DNA of 33,961 nucleotides from a virus. Position numbers and translations under genes: made by a program. The first letter of the stretch is position 1; every line of letters begins with the position of its first letter. The stretch is from positions 1-33,961 of IMG/VR virus record IMGVR_UViG_3300043395_001587; one strand, written 5' to 3'. Below are positions 16,780-25,012 of this stretch, one piece after another. Under the pieces are notes generated by a model that was given only the letters and a program-made list of their open reading frames with translations, was not told the origin of the DNA and did no database searches.

Positions 16780-18044
16780 TATGCTTCTGTATCTCCTGAT
16801 ATTAACCAGCTGTTGCTTGCTCTTTTTTCAGCAAATACTGATGACCAACGAACTCTTGATTTAAATTGATTATCTGGACCGTATATAGATACCCCATTAG
16901 CATTTACAATAGTAAGTTTACCTAATCCAGCCTGCAAAAATTCTACGCTTGACCCAACTGGTAAATTTTCAGTTCCGTCATTTGGTATTGTAATTGTAAT
17001 TGGAGTATCTTGTGTAAATTCAATTCTTGTATACATATCTGCCATTGTTAATTGATATGCTGTTGTAGAAACTATTGTTTTAGCTGTAAGTTTATCTGAT
17101 TTATTTGCAAGGTTCTGATTTACGCTTTGAGAGAGAGCGCTTAATGCAACTTGCGTTGCAGTTGAAACTGGCTTATTAGCATCAGAAGTATTATCTACAT
17201 CTCCAAGACCTACGTGTGCTTTTGTTATACCATCTACTTCTCCAGTAAATTGTGGATTATGTGATGTTGGTATCTTAAGCCATTCTCCACCATGTGCATA
17301 ATACATTGATCCAGTTCCATGAACATGAGCCCATCTTCCATGATTTGTTGATGCTGATGGTAAATCTACTTCGGCATTATATACTGGTATTGTAATTGTT
17401 TGATATGTAAAATCTGATGTATTAAGTTTTGTTCCAAGAGCTGTGGTTATTGTTGAAGCATAATTAGCGTCATTATTTAAAGCATCAGCTAACTCCTTTA
17501 AAGTATTTAAAGCTGATGGAGCAGAATTTATTAAGTTTGATATTGCAGTAGATATTGCATTATCAGCATAAGATTTAGTAGCTAAATCTGCAGTGTTTGT
17601 AATTCCATGAATATTAGTTGTATCTGATTCGTGTGTAGACAATGCTGTTGAAATAGAATTATCTGCATATGTTTTTGTTGCTAGTTGTGATGTATCTGCA
17701 ATTCCATGAATACCAGTTGTATCCATTTCATGTGATGTAAGTGCAGAAACTGTTGCAACATAGGAAGTGTCTATTCCTAAATGTATTACATTTCCATTAT
17801 CATCATAATTTTTAGTAAGTCCATTTCCAACAGAAACAGCATTGCCAACTGCATCTTGTGCGAGTTCTGTTAATTCTGATGGCAGTACGTTTGCATATGG
17901 TAATGCTGTCCATAATGAAGATCCATTTCCAATCTTCATTCTGCTTGTATCTGTTTCTAAACCAACTTCACCAAGTGCAAGTACTAGTGTAGACGTACTC
18001 CATTGAGTAGATGTACCTTTTCTTAATTTTATTACAACTGCCAT
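16779..18044 (-). CDS. tail fibre with Mtd_N-type N-terminus
   Basis: 421 residues. Residues 5-52 (IKLRKGTSTQWSTS, then LALGEVGLETDTSRMKIGNG and SSLWTALPY) match the major tropism determinant / Mtd_N attachment domain, which fixes a fibre to the baseplate. The middle holds SHESDTTNIHGI...ATKSYADNAIS units and one NSAPSALNTLKELADALNND unit also found in the 922-residue fibre. The C-terminal 110 residues form a beta domain (TITIPNDGTENLPVGSSVEF...WLISG) typical of a fibre end. Start and stop sit in TAATG overlaps with both neighbours. Confidence 0.75.
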   Translation of the reverse strand: MAVVIKLRKGTSTQWSTSTLVLALGEVGLETDTSRMKIGNGSSLWTALPYANVLPSELTELAQDAVGNAVSVGNGLTKNYDDNGNVIHLGIDTSYVATVSALTSHEMDTTGIHGIADTSQLATKTYADNSISTALSTHESDTTNIHGITNTADLATKSYADNAISTAISNLINSAPSALNTLKELADALNNDANYASTITTALGTKLNTSDFTYQTITIPVYNAEVDLPSASTNHGRWAHVHGTGSMYYAHGGEWLKIPTSHNPQFTGEVDGITKAHVGLGDVDNTSDANKPVSTATQVALSALSQSVNQNLANKSDKLTAKTIVSTTAYQLTMADMYTRIEFTQDTPITITIPNDGTENLPVGSSVEFLQAGLGKLTIVNANGVSIYGPDNQFKSRVRWSSVFAEKRASNSWLISGDTEA

Positions 18045-18298
18045 TATGCATCTCCACCGTCAATAATTCCAGGATTTGGAATTTGAACAGCGCTTACTGA
18101 ATATATTGCTCCATCATATGTATGGACATGCTCTAATATTCCAGATATTGCTCCGCCAATTGGTTGCCAAGAATCTCCAGTATAAACTCTCAATTCTTCT
18201 GCGGCTATATTGTAATATATGTCTCCAGGTCTTCCAGTGGCAGGATCTGAAGATAATTCTACAGCATGAAGCGGGACTAGTCTTCTAACTGATGACAT
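18044..18298 (-). CDS. small fibre-module protein
   Basis: 84 residues that consist largely of one copy of the module GRPGDIYYNIAAEELRVYTG then DSWQPIGG, a beta hairpin that also occurs inside at least five larger fibre proteins here. The C-terminus HVHTYDGAIYSVSAVQIPNP contains two histidines in HVH. ATG 18298 follows GGAGGGA. The gene ends in a TAATG overlap with the Mtd_N-type fibre, so it may be a subunit or adaptor of that fibre. Confidence 0.55.
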   Translation of the reverse strand: MSSVRRLVPLHAVELSSDPATGRPGDIYYNIAAEELRVYTGDSWQPIGGAISGILEHVHTYDGAIYSVSAVQIPNPGIIDGGDA

Positions 18299-18308
18299 TT
18301 ATCCCTCC

Positions 18309-19601
18309 TTAGCCAGTGATAACTACTCTGTAAGCTCCAGCTGTTGGGGCAACTGCAAATTGTAATGTTATAACGTTTGTAGATGTTCTTTCAACTCCAA
18401 CTTCAACTTGCTCTTTTGATCCGCCAGTTTCAAAAACAGCAACTGTTACATCATCTGTTCCAAGGTTGTGAGTTACTGCGTATGAAGTTGCTGATGTGCT
18501 TAATGTTTGTGCATACTTTCTAGCAATTGCATGATAATTAGTGCCATTATTTGTTAAAGTCCATTGGTCATTTGTTTCATTCCATAAAACTTCAACATCT
18601 GCTGCATCTCCACGCTCAACACGAATACCTGCATCTGTAGTTGGTGTTCCAGTAAATCCTGTATTAAGGTTAATTTTATTATCTTCAATATTAACCTGTG
18701 TTGTATTAACTGCATTGATTGTTCCAGTTACATTAAGGTTTCCGCCAACATTTAAATTGTTTGTAATTGTTACGTCATCTGGTAAACCAATTGTTACTGC
18801 TGCGCCTTCTGATCCAGAACCAGATACTGTAATTTCACCAGTTGTTCCAGAAATTCCAGATACATAATTTCCAGTTGTATCAGTTCCAAGTTCTACAGAA
18901 TTTGGCTGAATAGTTGTAGAAATTTGAACATTTTCAGATCCATCAAAAGTTACTTGACCAGTTACATCACCAGTAAGTTGGATATTTCTTCCATTAGTTA
19001 ATTTATCAGCTTTAGTTGCTGTACCAGTTACATTACCAGTAAATGATGCTGGAACATTGCTGCTACCAGAATCAAGAATTACAGTTCCATCGGTATTCTT
19101 AATATCACCAGTTAAATTACCAGTAACATCTCCTGATATATTTGCAGTAATTGTTCCTGCGCTAAAATTACCATTAGAATCACGAGATACTATTGTGCTT
19201 GCTGTATTTGAACTTGTAGCATCTGTAACTACTGTTACTGCTGCTGTTTCTGTTCCAGAATTTGAAATTGTTAAATGTGTATCTGTAGATGAAAGTGTAG
19301 CTACATAGTTCCCACTTGTATCTGTACCAAGTGCTACTGAATTTGGTTGAATTGTTGCATTAAGTGTAATTTCACCTGATGCATTTGTTGTAGCTGTACC
19401 AGAAAGATCTCCGCTAAGTGTGATAGAAATTTGGCCAGTTGACTGCCATGTAGTTCCATTGTGGAAGTAAAGTTGATTTGTTGCTGTATTGTAATAAACC
19501 TGACCAGCTTTGCCAGACGGCGCTGTAGGAAGGTTATGAATTACCGCATTACGTAATTCATTTTGTTTTAGATCAATATCTATAAGAAATTGTCTGGCCA
19601 T
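18309..19601 (-). CDS. tail fibre protein with repeated stem
   Basis: 430 residues. The N-terminus DLKQNELRNAVIHNLPTAPS is a typical attachment segment, followed by GQVYYNTATNQLYFHNGTTW, the module shared with neighbours. The stem has alternating SGDLSG, TGDVTG, GNVTGTA and repeated (I)QPNSV(A/E)LGTDT(S/T)GNYV units, as in long phage fibres. Near the end EDNKINLNTGFTGTPTTDAG and IRVERGD...DVEVLWNETNDQW form the conserved tail-fibre end domain, then a last beta unit. The start ATG 19601 has AAAGGGG upstream. Confidence 0.75.
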   Translation of the reverse strand: MARQFLIDIDLKQNELRNAVIHNLPTAPSGKAGQVYYNTATNQLYFHNGTTWQSTGQISITLSGDLSGTATTNASGEITLNATIQPNSVALGTDTSGNYVATLSSTDTHLTISNSGTETAAVTVVTDATSSNTASTIVSRDSNGNFSAGTITANISGDVTGNLTGDIKNTDGTVILDSGSSNVPASFTGNVTGTATKADKLTNGRNIQLTGDVTGQVTFDGSENVQISTTIQPNSVELGTDTTGNYVSGISGTTGEITVSGSGSEGAAVTIGLPDDVTITNNLNVGGNLNVTGTINAVNTTQVNIEDNKINLNTGFTGTPTTDAGIRVERGDAADVEVLWNETNDQWTLTNNGTNYHAIARKYAQTLSTSATSYAVTHNLGTDDVTVAVFETGGSKEQVEVGVERTSTNVITLQFAVAPTAGAYRVVITG

Positions 19602-19614
19602 TTTTCACACCCCT

Positions 19615-20094
19615 TTAGGACAGGTACGCTGTCCCAGAAAACCTAGAAGTCATAAAAAGCTTCACAGTCTTGTTAGTCTCATTATACTGCACACCAGTCT
19701 CAAATGCATTTCCTGCGCTATCAACTACCATTACATTTGGTTGGAATAGTAAAGAAGTGGTTAGAGTAACTGAATAATACCCATCTGAGTCTGGAGTTGT
19801 AGTAACTTGAGCAAGGCTCCATGATTTCTTTTCCGCAACTTCTTGAGTAAGAATTATACTTTTTGCCGAAGCCCATGAATTATCTGTTAATTTTGGACCC
19901 CAGAATTTGTTATTTACCGTATCAAAATAAAAGTCTCCAGTTACGCCAATTCCTTCTGCTGGATCACCAGCACCATTAAGAATAGTTCTTCCAGAAGGTC
20001 CCTGGATTCCAGAGTCAGATATTATAACTTGATTATCTGTTTGAGTTACATTTATTAAACTAGACTGATCTATAACTACTATTTGATCTGGCAT
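19615..20094 (-). CDS. short tail fibre / appendage protein
   Basis: 159 residues. Residues 1-30 are a beta segment (QIVVIDQSSLINVTQTDNQV) that leads into one collagen-like turn GIQGPSGR and then TGDFYFDTVNNKFWGPKLTD, the fibre module seen elsewhere. The C-terminal 75 residues form a beta domain with VTLTTSLLFQPNVMVVDSAG. The size and layout match small fibre-associated proteins at the start of appendage operons. It starts in a TAATG overlap with the baseplate-like gene. Confidence 0.6.
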   Translation of the reverse strand: MPDQIVVIDQSSLINVTQTDNQVIISDSGIQGPSGRTILNGAGDPAEGIGVTGDFYFDTVNNKFWGPKLTDNSWASAKSIILTQEVAEKKSWSLAQVTTTPDSDGYYSVTLTTSLLFQPNVMVVDSAGNAFETGVQYNETNKTVKLFMTSRFSGTAYLS

Positions 20095-20441
20095 TATACT
20101 GTTACCGCCTTAGATAGCGTTAGTGTTCCTTCTAAAATCCTAGTTTTAGTTCCAGATGGAGATGTAAGCAAAATATCATAATAAGATTTTGGGAATATTA
20201 ACTTAGAAGTTCTCTCTGGAGTTATGGTTACAGAAACTTTGCCATTTGGGCCATCTATTGAAATGCCATCAGTATGTGTCAATGTGAAGCATAACTGTTT
20301 TCCACCAGCTTTATCTCTAGCCTGCATTTTAGCAGAATAGCCAGTTATATTAATTGGCAATTCAGATGAATCTTTCCAAACAATAGAGAAAGTAAATGTT
20401 GCACCCTCATCTATGTTAAAGTTTTTAGTTACAAAAGGCAT
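20094..20441 (-). CDS. baseplate BppU-like protein
   Basis: 115 residues of one immunoglobulin-like domain: NIDEGATFTFSIVWKDSSE, then INITGYSAKMQARDKAGG, then GKVSVTITPERTSKL and YDILLTSPSGTKTRILEG. The order 'IDEGATF ... W ... G..A.mq.R ... v.i.P..T..l..g.Y.y.l....g....l..G...v' is that of the N-terminal domain of baseplate upper proteins and similar head-tail accessory domains. ATG 20441 follows AAGGAG. It is the first gene of the appendage operon, in keeping with a baseplate anchor for fibres. Confidence 0.6.
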   Translation of the reverse strand: MPFVTKNFNIDEGATFTFSIVWKDSSELPINITGYSAKMQARDKAGGKQLCFTLTHTDGISIDGPNGKVSVTITPERTSKLIFPKSYYDILLTSPSGTKTRILEGTLTLSKAVTV

Positions 20442-20478
20442 GTTGGTCTCCTTACCTTATTTTATCATGCCAAATGCT
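20442..20478 (-). promoter_or_regulatory. possible promoter of the appendage operon
   Basis: In the 37-base gap after nrdJ the minus strand reads GCATGATAAAATAAGG: TAAAAT preceded by TGA, an extended -10-like element, followed by the AAGGAG ribosome site. No -35 with good match is visible. It may be a late promoter that uses a phage factor, but the sequence alone does not show it. Confidence 0.25.
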
Positions 20479-22413
20479 CTAAGAGGTTATATCAACAACC
20501 TCACAACTTCCGTCTGCGGTACAGGCTAAGTTCTGAGATCCAGAAGTTGTGTCTTCTGTTTCATAAAGTGGTAGCATCTCCCAGTGAATTTCAGCTGGCA
20601 TTTTAGATACAGCCTCATCGTACTCTTCTTTTGTAACATCTTGATATGGAGCCTGCTTATATGTATGATCTGAATATGGCAAGAATGAGATTCCAGAAAC
20701 TTCATCAAAATGCTCCCATACCCATGCTCCAACTTCCATCCATTCTTCTTCTCTAACAGAAATGGTAATTGATGGTTTATGCTCACACCAATGTCTTTGA
20801 TATGTTAACCAAATATTAAGGTGCTCTATAGCTGTTAGATCATTTCTTAAAACAGCATCTTTTGGTGCCTTAATTGGAAATGAGAATACTTTTGTTGCCG
20901 TAGGATTCATAAAATCATCTTCGGCTGGAACTCCAGCTTCAATTAAAAACTGTGTAAGTGGATCCTTTTTATCACCACGAACTGTGCGGATATAATAATC
21001 GTTATGCCATGGGTGCATTCCAGAAGAAACACCAGTTAGCTGCGAAACAGTTCCAGATGGTTTAACACATGTAATTGCTGCAGATGGATTAATTCCTAGT
21101 TTTTCTGCCATTTCAACATTTGTCTTTACTGCAGATTCTCTAAGACTATCTAGAACACCTGCTAACTTATCTAGTCCATCTCTTCCTGATGTTAACTTAT
21201 TACCAAATTGACCAGTTAAAGATACACCAAGTAGTCTCTCTTCTTCTGTATTCTCTTTCCATATTTTACGAAGATATTTAAAGTTAGTTAAAGTTGCTTG
21301 CCAGGTTCCTAAAATTGTAGCTAGTTCAACTTTTCTCTGCAATGACTTTTCATCATCTTCTGGACGAATAACAACTTCTGAAAGATTACAAAATTGATAT
21401 GGGCGAAGAATAATCTCAGAGCATGGATTAGTTCCATAACGAATTGCAGCATCTCTTCTTCCATATTTAGCTGCTTGAGTTTGCGCTGCTTTAATATTAT
21501 AGATTCCTCTTTCTCCAGATTTTGAATCATAAAGATTTTTCCACTCTGTAATAAAGTCTGACATTGATGGACGATCAACATATGCAACTGAGTTGTTTGC
21601 TAGTGCACGATGTCCTGTTGCTTCCCACCAAGCACCAGACTTTGCTTTTGCCATGTCTGTATCTCTTAAGTCAGACAAAGAAATTAAAGCAGAACGACGA
21701 ACTCCACCAACTACAACAACTTCTCCAATTTTGCACATAATGTCATGAGCTTCAATTGCTTTAAGTTTTCTACCTGCTGCATTCTTAAGTGTAGAAACAC
21801 AAAAATCAAAAAGATTTACAAGTGGTTCTGGACCTGATGCACGACCACCAAAAGTTTTTAATCTTGATCCAGCTGGACGAACTTGAGAAACATCCCATGA
21901 AGGAATTTGTCCTGCCCAAAGCATTGCTAATAATTCTCTAAGTCCTTTTGCCCAACCAGCTTTTGAATCCTCTACAACAATTACTGTATTAGACTTTTCA
22001 AAGTGTTCATTAACTGAAGGAAGTTTATCTACATATACTGATTCAACAGAGAATCCAACACCTGTACCACACATCAAAATATACATTGCTTCATCAAATG
22101 AACGGATAGAGTCTACTGGCAAGAAAGAGCAATTATAAGCTGCAATATTATCTCTATCAAGGGCGGCTCCAGCAGTCATGATGCCTCTCATTGATGGCAT
22201 AACATTTCTATTAAAAATTGCATCACGAAGTTCTAATACAAGGCCAGCGGATGGCTCATAAGAATAATTATCCTTAAGATGCTTTGTCATGTAAGAAATA
22301 AAGCGATCAACTGTTTCTGCCCATGTTTCTCTTCTATTATCATTTGGCAACCAACGAGCATATCTGCTCATAGCAATAAAGTTCTCGTATGGATTTTGAA
22401 TGGTACCTGTCAT
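20479..22413 (-). CDS. nrdJ: adenosylcobalamin-dependent ribonucleotide reductase (class II)
   Basis: 644 residues with the signs of the monomeric class II enzyme that reduces ribonucleotides to deoxyribonucleotides in the cytoplasm with coenzyme B12. Cys95 (AAYNCSFLP), Asn329/Cys331/Glu333 (TNPCSE) and Cys342 (FCNLSE) keep the spacing of Cys119, Asn406, Cys408, Glu410 and Cys419 of the Lactobacillus leichmannii enzyme. The C-terminal swinging pair is Cys631 and Cys637 (CTADGSC), five residues apart and not four. It is about 95 residues shorter than the Lactobacillus protein. ATG 22413 follows AGAGGAG. With thyX it supplies phage DNA synthesis and needs no small subunit or oxygen. Confidence 0.95.
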   Translation of the reverse strand: MTGTIQNPYENFIAMSRYARWLPNDNRRETWAETVDRFISYMTKHLKDNYSYEPSAGLVLELRDAIFNRNVMPSMRGIMTAGAALDRDNIAAYNCSFLPVDSIRSFDEAMYILMCGTGVGFSVESVYVDKLPSVNEHFEKSNTVIVVEDSKAGWAKGLRELLAMLWAGQIPSWDVSQVRPAGSRLKTFGGRASGPEPLVNLFDFCVSTLKNAAGRKLKAIEAHDIMCKIGEVVVVGGVRRSALISLSDLRDTDMAKAKSGAWWEATGHRALANNSVAYVDRPSMSDFITEWKNLYDSKSGERGIYNIKAAQTQAAKYGRRDAAIRYGTNPCSEIILRPYQFCNLSEVVIRPEDDEKSLQRKVELATILGTWQATLTNFKYLRKIWKENTEEERLLGVSLTGQFGNKLTSGRDGLDKLAGVLDSLRESAVKTNVEMAEKLGINPSAAITCVKPSGTVSQLTGVSSGMHPWHNDYYIRTVRGDKKDPLTQFLIEAGVPAEDDFMNPTATKVFSFPIKAPKDAVLRNDLTAIEHLNIWLTYQRHWCEHKPSITISVREEEWMEVGAWVWEHFDEVSGISFLPYSDHTYKQAPYQDVTKEEYDEAVSKMPAEIHWEMLPLYETEDTTSGSQNLACTADGSCEVVDITS

Positions 22414-22495
22414 TTAAGTGTAAACTCCTCTAACCCTCATATAGGGCTCTGTTATTTTTTGTTATCTTAAGTATAGTAAATGGTTTTTTAAAAAG
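22414..22495 (-). promoter_or_regulatory. possible promoter of nrdJ
   Basis: The 82-base gap upstream of nrdJ is AT rich. Minus-strand TTTACTATACTTAAG offers a TATACT -10 with only a weak -35 (TAGCTT) at 17 bases. The last part holds AGAGGAG, the nrdJ ribosome site. The promoter call is weak. Confidence 0.3.
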
Positions 22496-23512
22496 CTAAA
22501 CTTTTAAAAATTTTTCTTCAATTCTTGTCATTGCATTATTAGTCAACTGTAACCAATTGAATGTTTTACTAACTTCCGCAGCCTGATCGTAGTAATAGTC
22601 CGCATATGTATTATACTCGTTAGCTACCTTTCTTAGCAAATCGCAAAGTTCTTCGTACGAAGGCTCAAGTACAAGTCCAGGGTGTGGCATTGGCCAAGGA
22701 GTGTCCACTAGTTTTGAAGAAAGTGAAAGCGGACCAAGAAATTTTTTATAAGGTGCCCATTCTTCTGTACAAATTGTAGGCATACCAGAAGCTAGTGCTT
22801 GTAATGGAATAAATCCAAATCCTTCACCATAAGAAGGATAAATTAAACAATGATGTGAGTTGTAAATTCCCACAAGTTGACTTGTAGAAACATCTTCGGT
22901 TATAATTGATATATTATTAATATTATATATATTAGATATATTATATTTATTATATATATTATTATATTTATTATAATTATTATATAATCTTATAGTATTA
23001 TATTGATGAGCTTTAATAGTGAGTCTGTAATCTGGGTCTTGTCCAAAAACATCTAAGAATGCTTCAAAAACCATTTGTCCACCTTTTCTAGGTGCTGGCT
23101 CTCCAACATGTAAAAATCTTAATGGTCCAGAATTATGTTGTCTTTTAACTGGTTTCCATATATCTTCAATTCCATGAGGATATACATATATATCTTTTTC
23201 AATACCCGCTTGCTGAAAAACTTTTTTACACCATTCTGAAGTTGTCCATACATCATCACATTCGTTTAATGTATCTACCCAACCTTCTTTTAGCTCCGTA
23301 GATTCCCAGGGCATGTAACCGATCTGTTTTTGATTTGCATTAAAATCAAAATACTGTGGCTGGCAGAAGTTTAATTGTACTGGCGCATGCGGGAATCTAT
23401 AGGGAATTTTATGCCCAAGGCTCTGAATTGAGCTTACTATATGAAATCCAGCATAGCCGTATCCAGTGGAAACATTTAAATTTCCAGCGTTGGTATTAAA
23501 ACTTAAAATCAT
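22496..23512 (-). CDS. GT4-type glycosyltransferase with low-complexity insert
   Basis: 338 residues from ATG 23512. A TTG seven codons upstream is less likely. The C-terminal half has the GT-B donor-site pattern: LRFLHVGEPAPRKGGQMVFE, LTIKAH, then LIYPSYGEGFGFIPLQALAS with the conserved E-G-F-G-x(2)-(P/L)-x-Q-A-(M/L)-A, as in family 4 transferases that use nucleotide sugars. The acceptor may be phage DNA, virion or host glycan and is not shown. Residues about 170-203 are almost only Asn, Tyr, Ile and Lys. They come from an AT-only tract, lie where a helix is usual, and may be a flexible loop. The gene diverges from the lysozyme-like gene. Confidence 0.8.
   Translation of the reverse strand: MILSFNTNAGNLNVSTGYGYAGFHIVSSIQSLGHKIPYRFPHAPVQLNFCQPQYFDFNANQKQIGYMPWESTELKEGWVDTLNECDDVWTTSEWCKKVFQQAGIEKDIYVYPHGIEDIWKPVKRQHNSGPLRFLHVGEPAPRKGGQMVFEAFLDVFGQDPDYRLTIKAHQYNTIRLYNNYNKYNNIYNKYNISNIYNINNISIITEDVSTSQLVGIYNSHHCLIYPSYGEGFGFIPLQALASGMPTICTEEWAPYKKFLGPLSLSSKLVDTPWPMPHPGLVLEPSYEELCDLLRKVANEYNTYADYYYDQAAEVSKTFNWLQLTNNAMTRIEEKFLKV
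22901..23003. repeat. AT simple-sequence tract inside the glycosyltransferase gene
   Basis: About 100 bases with only four or five G or C, made of TATTA, TATATA and TTATATTTAT words with short direct repeats. It stays in frame and encodes Asn-Tyr-Asn-Lys-Tyr-like residues. Such tracts are prone to slippage, so length may vary between related phages. Confidence 0.8.
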
Positions 23513-23515
23513 GAC

Positions 23516-23545
23516 TTGACAGATGCCTTTCAAATAGGTTAAGAT
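23516..23545 (+). promoter_or_regulatory. sigma-A promoter of the lysozyme-like gene
   Basis: TTGACA (23516-23521), an 18-base spacer and TAAGAT (23540-23545) form a near-consensus promoter. The expected transcription start is about 23552, three bases before the ATG at 23555, so the mRNA would be almost leaderless. No ribosome site precedes the gene, which agrees. The promoter overlaps the 5' end of the divergent glycosyltransferase gene region. Confidence 0.65.
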
Positions 23546-23554
23546 AGAAGTCTT

Positions 23555-24130
23555 ATGAAAAAACGAGCCATAAGGGAAGCAGCCTTAAAACTAGCTTTGA
23601 GTGCATTAATTTGCTCTCTGATGCCTGGTTTTAACCCTGCTTCTGCTATACAAGACAGTATATCAAATTCTAAGTCTGACGGCAAGGAAGCTTCCGCCAT
23701 GGAATATTCCTATCTATCAGATTTGAGGAACAAAGATCACCTTACAGATGAGGATTTAGTCCAAGTCTTGTTCTGCGCTGGTTTCAGAGGTCAAGACCTT
23801 AAAGAAGCCTGGGCGGTTGCCAAGAAAGAATCCAATGGAAGACCTTTGGCCTATAATGGAAATAGAAATACTGGAGATAACTCATATGGAGTGTTTCAAA
23901 TCAACATGATTGATGAATTGGGACAGGACCGTAGAGAGAAATTTAACTTGACTTACAATCGTGATCTATTAGATCCAGTTACAAACGCAACTATTGCGTT
24001 TCATATGAGTCAGGGAGGGAAAGACTGGAGTTCCTGGAAAGGAATGACTCCCAAAACTAAAGAATGGCTTTTGAAGTATCCAAAAGACTTCAAGCCTCTA
24101 CAGTGCAAAGATAACAGAAAGAGCAATTAA
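23555..24130 (+). CDS. secreted lysozyme-like / transglycosylase (putative endolysin)
   Basis: 191 residues. Residues 1-31 are a signal peptide: basic MKKRAIREA, a hydrophobic core (LKLALSALICSLMPG) and an ASA cleavage site. Residues 65-165 resemble the SLT / lysozyme-like fold: AWAVAKKESNGRP with Glu92 as the likely catalytic acid, GDNSYGVFQIN, and a DPVTNATIAFHMSQGGKDW segment with WSSW. Such enzymes cut the glycan strand of peptidoglycan. Export by the host Sec system would make it a signal-arrest or secreted endolysin that does not need a holin pore. It could also be a virion-associated or remodelling enzyme. It sits alone at the head of the plus-strand genes. Confidence 0.8.
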   Translation: MKKRAIREAALKLALSALICSLMPGFNPASAIQDSISNSKSDGKEASAMEYSYLSDLRNKDHLTDEDLVQVLFCAGFRGQDLKEAWAVAKKESNGRPLAYNGNRNTGDNSYGVFQINMIDELGQDRREKFNLTYNRDLLDPVTNATIAFHMSQGGKDWSSWKGMTPKTKEWLLKYPKDFKPLQCKDNRKSN

Positions 24131-24132
24131 AA

Positions 24133-24342
24133 GTGGATATACGGGTGGTACGGGAGTTTATAAAACTATACCCAGATCACCCGTATATTTCTTGCCCTGA
24201 TGATAAAATCTCTCTTTTGACAAATCTAGACGAAGATGATATTGTTATTCTCTATTGCATGTCATGCAAATTTAAAACTCAAGTTGGATATAACTTATAC
24301 GATAAGATTAGGCGGGTAATCGGTGGAGAAGCAAGTTCTTGA
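24133..24342 (+). CDS. small cysteine-containing protein upstream of thyX
   Basis: 69 residues from GTG 24133, three bases after the lysozyme stop. Two cysteine sites (SCPDD near residue 20 and YCMSCKFKTQVGY near residue 42) could form a zinc ribbon with a helical C-terminus. The basic end overlaps the start of thyX by 20 bases, so it belongs to the thyX operon. No family recognised. The downstream GTG at about 24145 is another possible start. Confidence 0.5.
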   Translation: MDIRVVREFIKLYPDHPYISCPDDKISLLTNLDEDDIVILYCMSCKFKTQVGYNLYDKIRRVIGGEASS

Positions 24343-25012
24343 CAAAGGCTATGTACGCCTTGTTGATACATTAGGAAATGATTTATCAGTAGTAAACGCT
24401 GCTAGAGTTTCATATGATAAAGAGTCTAGTGAATTCAGTGAGCGTGATGAGAAGCTCCTATCTTTTTTATGGCGAGAAAAACACACCAGCCCATTTCGTC
24501 ATGCAGCCGTAACATTTGAAATATATGCCCCATTAATGGTTGCTCGTCAATGGTGGAAGTATGCGGTTTCTTCTACGCATATAGATGATCAAAATGGCTG
24601 GAACGAATCTTCTCGCAGATATATTACAGAAAAAGAAGAATTCTATATACCAGGAATGTTAGAATGGAGAAGTGCTCCAGAAAACTCTAAGCAGGGCTCT
24701 GGAGAACCAGTAGATGCCTCTCTTGGGCAGTATATGAGTCATGAATTGCTTGACTATATTAATTTTGGTACAGCTCTCTATAAAAAGGCTTTAGATTCAA
24801 ACATAGCTCCAGAACAGGCACGTCTATTCTTGCCAGCGTATGGAATGTATGTGAGGTGGCGTTGGACAATTAGTCTTCAAGGCATATTGAATTTTTTAGA
24901 TCAGAGACTAGAATATGATGCACAATCTGAAATAAGAGACTATGCAGTTGCAGTAAAAGAATTAACTAAAGAAGTTTTTCCAATTACAATGAAAGTGATC
25001 GAAAATGAGTGA
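24323..25012 (+). CDS. thyX: flavin-dependent thymidylate synthase
   Basis: 229 residues. ThyX makes dTMP from dUMP with FAD and folate. Supporting motifs are VNAARVSYDKES, HTSPFRHAAVTFEIYAPLMV, ARQWWKYA, NESSRRY (94-100) and EQARLFLPAYGMYVRW...NFLDQRLEYDAQSEIRDYA. The hallmark RHRx7S is altered: after RQWW the RHR place reads KYA, and about six extra residues (STHIDDQNG region) precede NESSRRY. The length and all other motifs fit, so it is probably active or a phage subtype. It starts at GTG 24323 after GGCGGG, overlaps the upstream gene, and ends 8 bases into the next gene. Confidence 0.92.
   Translation: MEKQVLDKGYVRLVDTLGNDLSVVNAARVSYDKESSEFSERDEKLLSFLWREKHTSPFRHAAVTFEIYAPLMVARQWWKYAVSSTHIDDQNGWNESSRRYITEKEEFYIPGMLEWRSAPENSKQGSGEPVDASLGQYMSHELLDYINFGTALYKKALDSNIAPEQARLFLPAYGMYVRWRWTISLQGILNFLDQRLEYDAQSEIRDYAVAVKELTKEVFPITMKVIENE

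Noticed and set aside
16779-18044. Diversity-generating retroelement linked to the Mtd_N-type fibre
   Set aside because: No reverse transcriptase gene or template repeat was seen in the window. The Mtd_N domain here is only an attachment domain.
22279-22470. Plus-strand frame at the 5' end of nrdJ
   Set aside because: No promoter or ribosome site. It overlaps the conserved N-terminus of nrdJ and is a shadow.
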